64,000 nt of DNA from contig JAFEMX010000001.1 of assembly GCA_016892645.1 (NCBI GenBank), forward strand, positions 1-64,000, given 5' to 3'. A model generated the notes under the pieces. It did not search any database and was not told the origin of the DNA. It saw nothing but the letters and a program-made list of their open reading frames with translations. Numbering within the stretch: the first letter of the stretch is position 1; each line of letters starts with the position of its first letter. Below are positions 19,111 to 27,514 of the stretch, one piece after another. Origin of the DNA: Micrococcaceae bacterium RIT 802 (lineage in GTDB: Bacteria; Actinomycetota; Actinomycetes; Actinomycetales; Micrococcaceae). A program made the translations under genes and the position numbers.

Positions 19111-19679
19111 GCGTGAACGTGACCCTGCTGATCGTGATGGGCGTGCTCTTCGCCTCCGGCATCTACCTGCTCCTGGAACGCAGCCTGACGCGCGTCCTGC
19201 TGGGCATCATCCTGGTCGGCAACGGGGTGAACCTGCTGATCCTGGCCGCCGGCGGACGCAGCGGGCACGCACCCCTGTATGCCGCGGACATCCCGGCCGA
19301 GGACTATGCCGACCCGTTGCCGCAGGCACTGATCCTCACGGCCATCGTCATCACCTTCGCGGTGACCGCCTTCCTGTTGGCGATGATCTACCGGTCCTGG
19401 GTCATTGCCCGCCGCGACGAGCTCACGGACGATGCCGAGGACCGCCGCGTCGCCGCGAAGAGCGCCTACGACTTCGAGGAGGATTCGGAGGTCGCGGTGG
19501 AGACCTCGGAGTTCCCCGAGGACGCCGACGACGACGGGGCCGTGGAACGCGAGGGGGATCCGGTCCGGTCCGCGGCGGCCCGGGCTGCCGGCGAGCGGCT
19601 GGCCAACGACTTCCGGCAGGCCTCCTCCGAGGAGAGCGCCGGCACCAACAACCACCGCAGGAACAGGAAGGCGCGATGA
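19107..19679 (+). CDS. mrpC: Na+/H+ antiporter subunit C with long acidic tail
   Basis: 190-residue NuoK-like subunit. The three expected helices occupy about residues 1-105 (LLIVMGVLFASGIYLLLERS, LLGIILVGNGVNLLILAAGG, PQALILTAIVITFAVTAF). Typical MrpC proteins are about 110-130 residues. Here an extra 80-residue cytoplasmic tail follows, rich in Asp/Glu (FEEDSEVAVETSEFPEDADDDGAVE) and then basic. Its role is unknown; I flag it as unusual. Both ends overlap neighbours by 4 nt, so it is translationally coupled inside the operon. Confidence 0.9.
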   Translation: MSVNVTLLIVMGVLFASGIYLLLERSLTRVLLGIILVGNGVNLLILAAGGRSGHAPLYAADIPAEDYADPLPQALILTAIVITFAVTAFLLAMIYRSWVIARRDELTDDAEDRRVAAKSAYDFEEDSEVAVETSEFPEDADDDGAVEREGDPVRSAAARAAGERLANDFRQASSEESAGTNNHRRNRKAR

Positions 19680-21286
19680 TGGGCACGCAGACCGCAATCG
19701 ACTACGCGCCCCTGGCGGTGCTCCTTCCGATCTTCGGGGCGGCCCTGGCGTTCGTGCTGCGGCGCCACGTGATGGCCCAGCGCAGCGTGACCATCGGTGC
19801 GCTGGTCGTCACCCTGGCCCTTGAGTCCTGGATGCTGGTCTCCGCCTGGCAGAACGGAGCGCAGGCGGTCATGATCGGTGGCTGGGCGCCGCCGTTCGGC
19901 ATCTCCCTGGTCGTCGATGAGTTCTCCGCACTGATGCTGGTCGTCTCCACCGCCGTCAGCCTGACCGTGTTGCTCTACGCCACCGGACAGGGCATGGCCG
20001 ACGGCGACGAGGACGGCCCGGTCTCGGTCTTCCACCCCGCCTACCTGATCCTGGTGGCCGGGGTGTCCAATGCCTTCCTGGCCGGGGACCTGTTCAACCT
20101 CTACGTCGGCTTCGAGATCCTGCTGACCGCCTCCTACGTGCTGCTCACCCTCGGCGGGACCACGGCACGCATCCGTGCCGGGGTGACGTACGTCGTGGTC
20201 TCAGTGGTCTCCTCCGTGCTGTTCCTCGTGGCCATCGGCATGATCTACGCGGCGACCGGCACCGTGAACATGGCCGACCTCGCCGGCAAGCTCGCCGACA
20301 TCGATCCGGGCACCCAGATGGTGCTGCACGTGATGCTGCTGGTCGCCTTCGGCGTCAAGGCGGCGGTCTTCCCGCTGTCCTTCTGGCTGCCCGACTCCTA
20401 CCCCACGGCCCCGGCGCCGGTGACGGCGGTGTTCGCCGGGTTGCTGACCAAGGTCGGCGTGTACGCGATGATCCGCACCGAAACCCTGCTCTTTCCGGGT
20501 GACCGGCTCAACGGCCCCCTGATGGTCGTCGCCCTGCTGACCATGCTCGTGGGGATCCTCGGCGCGCTGGCGCAGGCGGATTTCAAGCGCATGCTCTCCT
20601 TCACGCTGACCAGCCACATCGGCTACATGGTCTTCGGCCTGGCCACCGGCAGCGCAGTCGCCCTCGCCGCGACCGTCTACTACGTCGCCCACCACATCAT
20701 CGTGCAGACCTCGCTGTTCCTGGTCGCCGGGCTCATGGAGCGCCGGGGCGGGACCACGAACGTGGACCGCCTCGGGTCCCTGGCCAAGCTCTCGCCGGTG
20801 CTGGCGGTCCTGTTCTTCATCCCCGCCATGAACCTGGCCGGCATCCCGCCGTTCTCCGGCTTCCTGGGCAAGCTGGGCCTGCTGCGCGGCGGCGTCGACC
20901 TGGGCACCCCGCTGGCCTGGGCCCTGCTCGCCGGCGCGCTGGTCACCTCGCTGCTGACCCTGCTGGCGGTGGCCCGTGTCTGGAACCGCGCCTTCTGGCG
21001 GCGCGCCGAGGATGCGGAAGAACCGGATCCGATCCTGCTCATCGCCGCCGATGGCGGAGCGTCTCCCGCCCCCGTGAAGGCCGGTCCGATCGTCCGCGGC
21101 GACAGCGAGCTGCTGCCGCGGACCATGGTCTACTCGACCGGCGCGCTGGTGCTGCTCGGGGTGTCCCTGACGATCTTTGCCGGCCCGCTGTTCGACCTCG
21201 CAGACCAGTCGGCCCAGCAGATGATGGAACGCACCCCCTACATCGAGGCCGTCCTGGGCGGCACGAACGCCGGAGGTGGACCATGA
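19676..21286 (+). CDS. mrpD: Na+/H+ antiporter subunit D
   Basis: 536-residue NuoM/N-like membrane subunit with about fourteen helices. NLYVGFEILLTASYVLLTLGG, KAAVFPLSFWLPDSYPTAPAPVTAVFAGLLTK (with the conserved Lys) and ADFKRMLSFTLTSHIGYM are the hallmark segments. Together with MrpA it forms the proton-translocating part of the complex. Two ATGs are adjacent (19676, 19679); the first gives the ATGA overlap seen at every junction of this operon. A hydrophilic loop near residues 440-470 is slightly longer than usual. Ends with a 4-nt overlap with mrpE. Confidence 0.93.
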   Translation: MMGTQTAIDYAPLAVLLPIFGAALAFVLRRHVMAQRSVTIGALVVTLALESWMLVSAWQNGAQAVMIGGWAPPFGISLVVDEFSALMLVVSTAVSLTVLLYATGQGMADGDEDGPVSVFHPAYLILVAGVSNAFLAGDLFNLYVGFEILLTASYVLLTLGGTTARIRAGVTYVVVSVVSSVLFLVAIGMIYAATGTVNMADLAGKLADIDPGTQMVLHVMLLVAFGVKAAVFPLSFWLPDSYPTAPAPVTAVFAGLLTKVGVYAMIRTETLLFPGDRLNGPLMVVALLTMLVGILGALAQADFKRMLSFTLTSHIGYMVFGLATGSAVALAATVYYVAHHIIVQTSLFLVAGLMERRGGTTNVDRLGSLAKLSPVLAVLFFIPAMNLAGIPPFSGFLGKLGLLRGGVDLGTPLAWALLAGALVTSLLTLLAVARVWNRAFWRRAEDAEEPDPILLIAADGGASPAPVKAGPIVRGDSELLPRTMVYSTGALVLLGVSLTIFAGPLFDLADQSAQQMMERTPYIEAVLGGTNAGGGP

Positions 21287-21954
21287 GCCCCCACCGGCAC
21301 CACGTCCGGCCGGCCCGCCCCTCCGAACTGCTCACCGGATCCCGGGGAGCCCGGGCCAGGGCCCGACGGCGGCGCGCACGCTTCCTGATCGAACTGCCCC
21401 TGACACTGTGGATGGTGCTGGTGTGGGGGGCTCTCTGGCAGGATTTCAGCCCCGGCAACCTGGTCTTCGGCTTCGTCATCTCCCTGGCCGTCGTGGCGAC
21501 CTTCAAGCTGCCGCCGGTCGAGCTCAGCGGCCGGTTCAACGTCTGGCACGGCCTCGTGTTCGCCCTGCGTTTCATGTGGCAGGTCATCAAGGCCAGCATC
21601 CACGTCATGATCGTCGCGGTCTTCCGCGGCCCCACGGTCCGCAACGCCGTCGTCGGCATCCGCATGCGCAGCCACGAGGACCTCATGGCCACGGCGCTGG
21701 GCCACGTGCTGACCCTCATTCCCGGCTCGTTCGTCGTCGAGGTCGACAGGACCACCTCGACCCTCTACCTGCACGTGCTGGACATCAACGACAAGGAGCA
21801 GGCCGAGGCGTTCCGGCAGGAAGTCCGCGATATCGAGGCCGCTCTCATCCGCGTCATGGGCAGCCGCGAGGAACTCGAAGCGCTGCGCACCGAGGAATCC
21901 GGCGGACGCGGCTCCCTGCCGTCTCCGGCACCGCGGACGGAAGGGAAACCATGA
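21283..21954 (+). CDS. mrpE: Na+/H+ antiporter subunit E
   Basis: 223-residue membrane subunit specific to Mrp complexes. The basic N terminus (RARARRRRARF) precedes two hydrophobic helices, LPLTLWMVLVWGALWQDFSPGN and VFGFVISLAVVATF. The soluble part carries the family motif ALGHVLTLIPGSFVVEVDR. E subunits support assembly and full activity. The C terminus extends somewhat beyond the usual 160-170 residues as a charged tail. Overlaps mrpF by ATGA. Confidence 0.92.
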   Translation: MSPHRHHVRPARPSELLTGSRGARARARRRRARFLIELPLTLWMVLVWGALWQDFSPGNLVFGFVISLAVVATFKLPPVELSGRFNVWHGLVFALRFMWQVIKASIHVMIVAVFRGPTVRNAVVGIRMRSHEDLMATALGHVLTLIPGSFVVEVDRTTSTLYLHVLDINDKEQAEAFRQEVRDIEAALIRVMGSREELEALRTEESGGRGSLPSPAPRTEGKP

Positions 21955-22220
21955 CCATCATCATCGCCGCCTGGATCTCCGGGATCGCCCTGGCCCTCGG
22001 CGCCGTCATGGCGCTGGTCCGGCTGGCCCGCGGCCCGTCGATCCTGGACCGGACCCTGGCGCTGGATGTCCTGCTGGTCATCATCATGTGCGGGCTCTGC
22101 CTCGACATGGCCGTGAACCGGCACCTGAACCACATCGTCTTCATCGTCGTCGGCTGCCTGGTGGCCTTCATCGGCTCGGTGACCATCGCCCGCTACGTCA
22201 CCGATCGGAGGACCCCATGA
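21951..22220 (+). CDS. mrpF: Na+/H+ antiporter subunit F
   Basis: 89-residue three-helix subunit, the normal size. LVRLARGPSILDRTLALDVLL contains the family motif RGP...DR...D, and the last helix is HIVFIVVGCLVAFIGSVTIAR. The start at 21951 is fixed by the ATGA overlap with mrpE and by GGAAGG-type purines just upstream. It again overlaps the next gene by 4 nt. Confidence 0.92.
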   Translation: MTIIIAAWISGIALALGAVMALVRLARGPSILDRTLALDVLLVIIMCGLCLDMAVNRHLNHIVFIVVGCLVAFIGSVTIARYVTDRRTP

Positions 22221-22615
22221 TCGCCATGGCCCTGGCCGACGGGGGAGTGGCCGACACCGTCCTGGACTGGATCACCGCCGTCTGCATGGTCGGCGGCGCC
22301 TTGATGTCGGTGGCCGCGGGGATCGGCCTGCTGCGGTTCCCCGACCTGTTCTCCCGCATGCATGCCGCCACGAAACCCCAGGTGCTCGGGTTGTTCCTGC
22401 TGCTGCTCGCCGTCGCCCTGCAGATCCGGGCCTGGGCCGCCGTGCCCGTCCTGCTGCTTGCCTGGCTGTTCCAGCTGCTGACCGCCCCGGTGACCGCACA
22501 CATGGTCGGCCGGGCCGCCTACCGCACCAAGCACCTTAAACAGGAAAAGCTGGTCCTCGACGACCTCAATGAAGTGGTCTCCGAGGCCCAGCGTCGCCTG
22601 GACGAACGTCGGTAG
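22217..22615 (+). CDS. mrpG: Na+/H+ antiporter subunit G
   Basis: 132-residue three-helix subunit and last gene of the operon. GIGLLRFPDLFSRMHAATKPQVLG is the signature of MnhG/PhaG. GGAGG lies 6 nt before the ATG in addition to the ATGA overlap with mrpF. The stop is 6 nt from the stop of the convergent DUF4235 gene. No intrinsic terminator could be seen between them. Confidence 0.92.
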   Translation: MIAMALADGGVADTVLDWITAVCMVGGALMSVAAGIGLLRFPDLFSRMHAATKPQVLGLFLLLLAVALQIRAWAAVPVLLLAWLFQLLTAPVTAHMVGRAAYRTKHLKQEKLVLDDLNEVVSEAQRRLDERR

Positions 22616-22621
22616 CGGCCC

Positions 22622-22891
22622 TCAGACCTCGTCGAGGGTCTTGTTGAAGTGCCGAATGGTCCGCTGCGTCCCCCGGTTGGTCAGGACCTGGATTACCGCC
22701 GCAACAATGGCCGAAACCACGGCGAAGCCCAACGCCTGGCGCATGGTGGCCTCCGCCTGGGCATCCGCATCGCCCGGCTTGGGCGGCTTGTTGCCCGTCG
22801 CCTTCGTCCAGATGACGTCCACGAGCTTGCCGCCGACGAAACCGGCACCGATTGAGGCAACCGAGCCGAAGACCTTTAGTAATACGTTCAC
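22622..22891 (-). CDS. DUF4235 small membrane protein
   Basis: 89-residue protein with two hydrophobic segments around a central charged loop: LLKVFGSVASIGAGFVGGKLVDVIWTK, then NKPPKPGDADAQ, then QALGFAVVSAIVAAVIQVL. This is the DUF4235 pattern, common in Actinobacteria and without known function. The start is GTG at 22891 with GGGAGA seven bases upstream; a longer frame to 22993 would run into the TPP riboswitch and is rejected. It is divergent from the thiamine transporter operon, which is probably coincidental. Confidence 0.75.
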   Translation of the reverse strand: MNVLLKVFGSVASIGAGFVGGKLVDVIWTKATGNKPPKPGDADAQAEATMRQALGFAVVSAIVAAVIQVLTNRGTQRTIRHFNKTLDEV

Positions 22892-22940
22892 GAACGATTC
22901 TCCCGTCGGTAGGTGATTACCCGCCCAGCATAACGCGAGG

Positions 22941-22946
22941 TAGACT
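22941..22946 (+). promoter_or_regulatory. -10 element TAGACT before the TPP riboswitch
   Basis: TAGACT lies 20 nt before the first riboswitch stem, as expected for the ykoE promoter. No good -35 is visible. Confidence 0.45.
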
Positions 22947-22965
22947 AGCCCCACTGAATCACCTA

Positions 22966-23073
22966 CGACAGGGGAGCGTCGCTGACCGGCCACGGCCGGG
23001 AACGAGGACGCTGAGAGTGCGGATGGCCGCAGACCCTCGAACCTGCTCCGGCTCGTACCGGCGAAGGGAGTCG
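22966..23073 (+). promoter_or_regulatory. TPP (thiamine pyrophosphate) riboswitch
   Basis: The THI-box landmarks occur in order: P1 CGAC (22966-22969), GGGGAGC, the pyrimidine-sensor CTGAGAGT (23011-23018), ACCCTCGAACCTG, CCGGCTCGTACCGGCGAAGGGAG and the closing GTCG (23070-23073). It precedes ykoE and controls the thiamine-type ECF transporter operon. Binding of TPP is expected to shut expression off. Confidence 0.93.
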
Positions 23074-23081
23074 AGAATCTC

Positions 23082-23134
23082 AGGACGCGCGGAAACCACC
23101 GGGTTGTCCTCCCCTCCTTGAATCCAAGGAGGAC
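23082..23134 (+). promoter_or_regulatory. Shine-Dalgarno-sequestering expression platform of the TPP riboswitch
   Basis: CCTCCTT (23113-23119) can pair perfectly with AAGGAGG (23126-23132), the ykoE ribosome binding site, across a 6-nt loop. GTCCTCC (23106-23112) can alternatively pair with GGAGGAC (23128-23134), and its GTCCT can instead pair with AGGAC at 23082-23086. These exclusive pairings look like a translational on/off switch. No U-tract terminator is present. The alternative structures are inferred by eye. Confidence 0.65.
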
Positions 23135-23139
23135 TCCTC

Positions 23140-23760
23140 ATGAACACCAAACTCACGACGGCACCATCCGTCCGCTACACCTGGCGCATTGTCGACATCG
23201 TCGTCGCGTCCGTCATCGCCGTCGCATCGGGCGTCATCTTCTGGGCGTGGAACACCACCCACCACCTGCTGGACTTCCTCTTCCTGGCGTTCCCGCCGTC
23301 GTCGGCGCTGCTGGCGGGCATGTGGCTCTTCCCGGCAGTGCTGGGCGCCCTCATCATCCGCAAACCCGGCGCCGCATTGTTCTGCGAGATGGTCGCAGCG
23401 GTGGTTTCCTCGTTGCTCGGATCGGAGTACGGGTGGACGGTGTGGGTTTCCGGCCTCGTCCAGGGCCTGGGCGCCGAGCTGGTGGTCGCCCTGTTCCTCT
23501 ATCGCCACTGGTCGCTTCCCGTATCCCTGTTGGCCGGGTTGCTGACCGGCGTCTTCGGCGGCGTCAACGACGCCTTCGTCTTCGCCTGGTTCCCGGAGTA
23601 CACGGCGGCGATGAAGCTCGCCTACGTCGCTTGCATGGCCGTGTCCGGCCTGGTCATCGCCGGGCTCGGCAGCTGGGCCCTCACCCGTGCGCTGTCGCGC
23701 ACCGGTGCGCTCTCGGCGTTGGCCTCGAAACGGGCGGCCCAGGAGCGGGCCTTCGGTTGA
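23140..23760 (+). CDS. ykoE: ECF transporter substrate-binding (S) component, YkoE family
   Basis: 206-residue membrane protein, predicted S component for thiamine or its hydroxymethylpyrimidine precursor. It has about six helices (VASVIAVASGVIFWAW, PPSSALLAGMWLFPAVLGALI, EMVAAVVSSLLGSEYGW, LLAGLLTGVFGGVND). The perfect AAGGAGGA ribosome binding site six bases upstream is the target of the TPP-controlled hairpin. The next gene, 4 nt downstream, supplies the energising module. YkoE-YkoDC operons under TPP control are known in Firmicutes and Actinobacteria; which thiamine moiety is taken up is not settled by sequence. Confidence 0.9.
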   Translation: MNTKLTTAPSVRYTWRIVDIVVASVIAVASGVIFWAWNTTHHLLDFLFLAFPPSSALLAGMWLFPAVLGALIIRKPGAALFCEMVAAVVSSLLGSEYGWTVWVSGLVQGLGAELVVALFLYRHWSLPVSLLAGLLTGVFGGVNDAFVFAWFPEYTAAMKLAYVACMAVSGLVIAGLGSWALTRALSRTGALSALASKRAAQERAFG

Positions 23761-23764
23761 GCCG

Positions 23765-26215
23765 ATGACCCGTCACCTGCACACACCGCCGCCCGCCGCC
23801 GCCCGGATCCGGGGTGACGGCTCCGATCCGGTTCGCCCCGCCGCCATCAGCGCCCGCGGCTGGGGCTGGCAGCACGCCGGACGTGAACAGCCCGCCCTCC
23901 TGGGCCTGGACCTGGACATCGCCGCGGGGGAACGTGTGCTGCTGGTCGGCCCGTCAGGGGCCGGGAAATCGACGCTTCTCCATGCCCTTGCGGGGGTGTT
24001 GCAGGACGATGAGGACAACGCCTCGTCCGGTGAACTGCTCATCGATGGCCAGCCGGCCGACGCCGCGGCCTCACGCACCGGACTGATGCAGCAGGATCCC
24101 GAAACCCAGGTCGTCCAGGCCCGGGTGGGCGACGACGTCGCCTTCGGCGCGGAAAACCTCTGCGTTCAGGCATCGGCCATCTGGCCGCGCGTTGCCGAGA
24201 GCCTGGGGGCCGTCGGCCTCGACCTGCCGCTGGACCATCCCACCTCCGCGCTGTCCGGCGGACAGAAGCAACGCCTCGCGTTGGCCGGGATCCTGGCCAT
24301 GCGCCCGGGTCTGGTGCTGCTGGATGAACCCACCGCGAACCTCGACCCCGATGGGGTGGTGGAAGTGCGCGACGCCATCGTCGATTCCCTTGCGCACAGC
24401 GGGGCGACGATGGTCATCGTCGAGCACCGGCTGGCGGCCTGGGCCGATGCCGTGGACCGCGTCATCGTCCTGGAACCAGGCGCCGGCGTGGCCTGCCAGG
24501 GCACCCCGGCCGAATTGTTCGCGCCCGGGCCGATCCGCAACCGGCTCATCGACGCCGGCGTCTGGGTTCCCGGCCACACGCCGGAACTGGTGCCGCGGAG
24601 GAACGCCGGACCGCGTGCGGTGCCGCTCCTGCAGGCCCGCGATCTCTCGGTGGCCAGGACTCCGCGGGTGGCACCCGCCCTGTCACACGCGGACCTGGAC
24701 GTGGCCGCGGGGCAGGGGCTGTGCATCACCGGCCCCAACGGGTCGGGGAAGTCGACGCTGGCACTGACCCTGGGCGGGCTGTTGCCGGAACGCTCCGGGA
24801 CGGTGGATGCGCAACCCGAGCTGTTGGAACCCGGTGCGACGTCTCATGGCACCGGCGGACGCGTGGAACGGCCATTCCTGTGGCGCGCCGGCGAACTGGT
24901 CACCCGCATCGGAACGGTCTTCCAGGAACCGGAGCACCAGTTCGTGACCGCCACCGTGCGCGACGAGCTGGCCTACGGGCTGCGGCATGCCCGCCGGGCG
25001 GGCGGCAACGAGAGGCTCCACGGCGATGAGGAGATCGACCGGCGCGTCGACGGCGTGCTCGACCGGCTGGGCCTGCGCCACCTGGAGGAGGCCAACCCGT
25101 TCACCCTCTCCGGTGGCGAAAAGCGCCGCCTGTCGGTGGCCACCGTGCTGGCGGCTCGCCCCCGCCTGCTGATCCTCGATGAGCCCACCTTCGGGCAGGA
25201 TGCCATCACCTGGCGTGAATTGGCGCTGTTGCTGCGCGAGGAACTCGACGACGGGGTCGCCGTCATCGCCGTCACCCATGACACGGCCTTTGCCGCCGCC
25301 CTCGACGCGACGACCTACGCGGTGGACCCCGCATCCCGTCCGGCGGCCGGACCGTCCGAGGTGCCGGCCGGCGGGATGGCACCAGCATCCACCGCGGCGG
25401 GGACGGCAGATGCCGGCACTCCAACGATCGAACCAGATGCCAGGGCCCGCTCCAGCTTCTTCGGCCGCTGCAACCCGCTGGCCAAGCTTGCCGCCGTCGT
25501 CCTGGCCACGACTCCGCTGATCGCCTCGCTGGATGTGGTCAGTTCGACCATCGTCGCGCTGGCCAGCGTGCTGTTCCTGCCGTTGGCGGGCCTCAACCCG
25601 GGCCGTTTCCTCCTCCGCGCGTGGCCGTTGCTGGTGGCCGGGCTCTTTGCCGCCTGGGGCACGGCCCTGGTGGGCAACGACTCCGGTGCCGTGCTGCTGG
25701 ACCTGGGCGTGGCGACCATCAGCGAGGGGTCGCTGGTCTCCGGCCTGGCAACCGGATTACGGGTCTTCGCTGTCGCGGTCCCGGCCGTCATCGTCCTGTC
25801 CAGCACCGACCCGACGGACCTGGCCAACGCATTGGCCCAACAGGCCCGGCTGCCCCATCGCTTCGTGCTGGGCGCCCTGGCCGGGATGCGGCTGCTCGGC
25901 CTGCTGGCCGAGGAGTGGACCACGCTGGGGATGGCGCGGCGCGCCCGCGGCGTGGGCGCCCAGGGCAGCGTCCTGCAGCGGCTGCGCGCCAATGCCGGGC
26001 AGAGCCTGGGGCTGATGGTGCAGGCCATCCGCCGCGCCTCGCGGCTGGCCGTCACGATGGAGGCCAAGGGATTCGGCGGCCGCCACCGCACCTGGGCCCG
26101 GCAGGCCACGTTCGCCCGCCGGGACGCCGGACTCCTCGCCGCAGGACTCGCCCTGGGCGCGGTGGCCACGGCCGCTGCGGTGGCCGCCGGGACTTGGAAC
26201 CTCGTCTGGGGCTGA
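23765..26215 (+). CDS. ykoD: ECF transporter energy-coupling module fused in one chain: ATPase-ATPase-EcfT (YkoD-YkoC)
   Basis: 816-residue fusion. The first ATPase has Walker A GPSGAGKST at 62-70, LSGGQ at 163-167 and LLLDEPTANLDPDG. The second has GPNGSGKST at 323-331, LSGGE at 448-452 and LLILDEPTFGQD. A Pro/Ala/Thr linker (about 525-560) leads into an EcfT-type transmembrane domain (562-816) with FFGRCNPLAKL and the coupling motifs MARRARGVGA and MEAKGFGG. In most genomes YkoD (two ATPases) and YkoC (T component) are separate genes. The start at 23765 follows the ykoE stop by four bases. With YkoE it should form a thiamine-precursor importer. Confidence 0.9.
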   Translation: MTRHLHTPPPAAARIRGDGSDPVRPAAISARGWGWQHAGREQPALLGLDLDIAAGERVLLVGPSGAGKSTLLHALAGVLQDDEDNASSGELLIDGQPADAAASRTGLMQQDPETQVVQARVGDDVAFGAENLCVQASAIWPRVAESLGAVGLDLPLDHPTSALSGGQKQRLALAGILAMRPGLVLLDEPTANLDPDGVVEVRDAIVDSLAHSGATMVIVEHRLAAWADAVDRVIVLEPGAGVACQGTPAELFAPGPIRNRLIDAGVWVPGHTPELVPRRNAGPRAVPLLQARDLSVARTPRVAPALSHADLDVAAGQGLCITGPNGSGKSTLALTLGGLLPERSGTVDAQPELLEPGATSHGTGGRVERPFLWRAGELVTRIGTVFQEPEHQFVTATVRDELAYGLRHARRAGGNERLHGDEEIDRRVDGVLDRLGLRHLEEANPFTLSGGEKRRLSVATVLAARPRLLILDEPTFGQDAITWRELALLLREELDDGVAVIAVTHDTAFAAALDATTYAVDPASRPAAGPSEVPAGGMAPASTAAGTADAGTPTIEPDARARSSFFGRCNPLAKLAAVVLATTPLIASLDVVSSTIVALASVLFLPLAGLNPGRFLLRAWPLLVAGLFAAWGTALVGNDSGAVLLDLGVATISEGSLVSGLATGLRVFAVAVPAVIVLSSTDPTDLANALAQQARLPHRFVLGALAGMRLLGLLAEEWTTLGMARRARGVGAQGSVLQRLRANAGQSLGLMVQAIRRASRLAVTMEAKGFGGRHRTWARQATFARRDAGLLAAGLALGAVATAAAVAAGTWNLVWG

Positions 26216-26230
26216 GCCCGCGGAACGGGC

Positions 26231-27490
26231 TCAGCGCATGTACTCGAAGTGCCAGGCCTCCGCGTACGGCGAACCCTTCTCGTAGACCTTGTGGTGCACC
26301 CACCCGTAGGACTTCGAGTGGGCCTTCAACCACGTGTAGTACTTGCCGCCGAAGCCGTAGTCGCGCGTCTCGGGGAAGTCGATCGCCAGCCCCCATCCAT
26401 GGTTGGAGGTGCCCGGTTTGGCGGCGATCATCGGCCCCAGCTCCCGGTACAGGTAGTCCTGGGTGCCACGCGTGCGGTAGGTCAGGTCGATCTCGAGGTT
26501 GCGCCGGAACTTCTTCTTGAACGCCTTGTTCAATTTCGTCAGGTCGCCCAGCGCCGGACCGGCGACCAGGTTCTGGCCCGGGTCCCAGGAAACGGCGACG
26601 AGGTTCGACGAGGCGAGCTTGCCGTTGGCCATCCGACGGACCTGGGCGGCCGTGGTGCGTTTGGACCACTTGCCGGTCCGCGGCTGGCTGCGCCGCAGCG
26701 TGCTTGACCTGACCCAGCCGGTGGCGCCTGCGGTTCGCACGCAATACCAGCCCCTGGGGGTGGCGTGCGCCTTCTCCATCCGGGTATCGCGCCACGCGAC
26801 GGTTCCGGCCGGGAGGTCACCGATCATCACCGCGCCGTTGGCGAGGTAGGACAGGTCGGAGCCGTTGGCCGAGAAATAGTACCGGGCGCTGGTGGGCAGT
26901 CCGTTGCGCGTCGAGGTGTAGGCCGGCTCCTTCGAACTGTCCGGTTTGAGGTACCGCTGGGACACGTATCCGGTCTTGCCCCGGTAGCTCAAGCGGTACC
27001 ACCCGTTGGCGGCCACGCCGGTGGCCGTGAACCGGGCGTTCTTCGCCAGCGTGCCCAGCCGCTTGCCACCGGAGGACGTGGATGACCTGACGTTCAGCGC
27101 GGCCAGGGTCTGGACCCGGGCCCTGATCCGGACGACCTTCGGGGCCGCCGCCTTCTTCGTCGCGGCGACGACCTTGGCATACCGGTTCGAGATGTACCCG
27201 GTCCTGCCGCGGTAGGTGATCCGGTACCAGCCGTTGGAGGCCCGCCCGCCAGAGGTGACCGTGGTGCCCTTCGCCAGTGTCCCGAGCCGGCGCCCGGCGG
27301 TCCCGGCGCTGGCGCGCACGTTGAGGTTCGCCGTCGTCCGGACCCGGGTGGATGCCGCCGCAGCCGTGTCCGGGAGCAGCAGGCTTCCGGCGCCGCCGAG
27401 GAGCGAGGCGGCGGCGACCGCGGCGACGCCGAAGAGCCGGCGCCGGTCCAGGGTCGCCTCGGCGGGGTGTGGTGCAGGTGTGGTTTCCAT
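26231..27490 (-). CDS. secreted M15 peptidase with three SH3-like domains
   Basis: 419-residue exported cell-wall enzyme. The N terminus has a twin-arginine-like segment DRRRLFGVAAVAAASLLGG and an AAA-type cleavage site near 46. Two bacterial SH3 domains (about 50-107 and 124-182, each with LNVR..., GWYR and G.TGYIS) and a degenerate third (about 200-265) precede the M15 domain. Catalytic residues are His364 and Asp371 in SNHGWGLAID, and His414 in EAWHFEYM. It probably cleaves peptidoglycan peptides while the SH3 modules bind the wall. AAGGA lies upstream of the ATG. Its stop faces the ykoDC stop with a 15-nt gap. Confidence 0.87.
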   Translation of the reverse strand: METTPAPHPAEATLDRRRLFGVAAVAAASLLGGAGSLLLPDTAAAASTRVRTTANLNVRASAGTAGRRLGTLAKGTTVTSGGRASNGWYRITYRGRTGYISNRYAKVVAATKKAAAPKVVRIRARVQTLAALNVRSSTSSGGKRLGTLAKNARFTATGVAANGWYRLSYRGKTGYVSQRYLKPDSSKEPAYTSTRNGLPTSARYYFSANGSDLSYLANGAVMIGDLPAGTVAWRDTRMEKAHATPRGWYCVRTAGATGWVRSSTLRRSQPRTGKWSKRTTAAQVRRMANGKLASSNLVAVSWDPGQNLVAGPALGDLTKLNKAFKKKFRRNLEIDLTYRTRGTQDYLYRELGPMIAAKPGTSNHGWGLAIDFPETRDYGFGGKYYTWLKAHSKSYGWVHHKVYEKGSPYAEAWHFEYMR

Positions 27491-27514
27491 GGGGTCCTTC
27501 CCCGTCGGTGGTGC

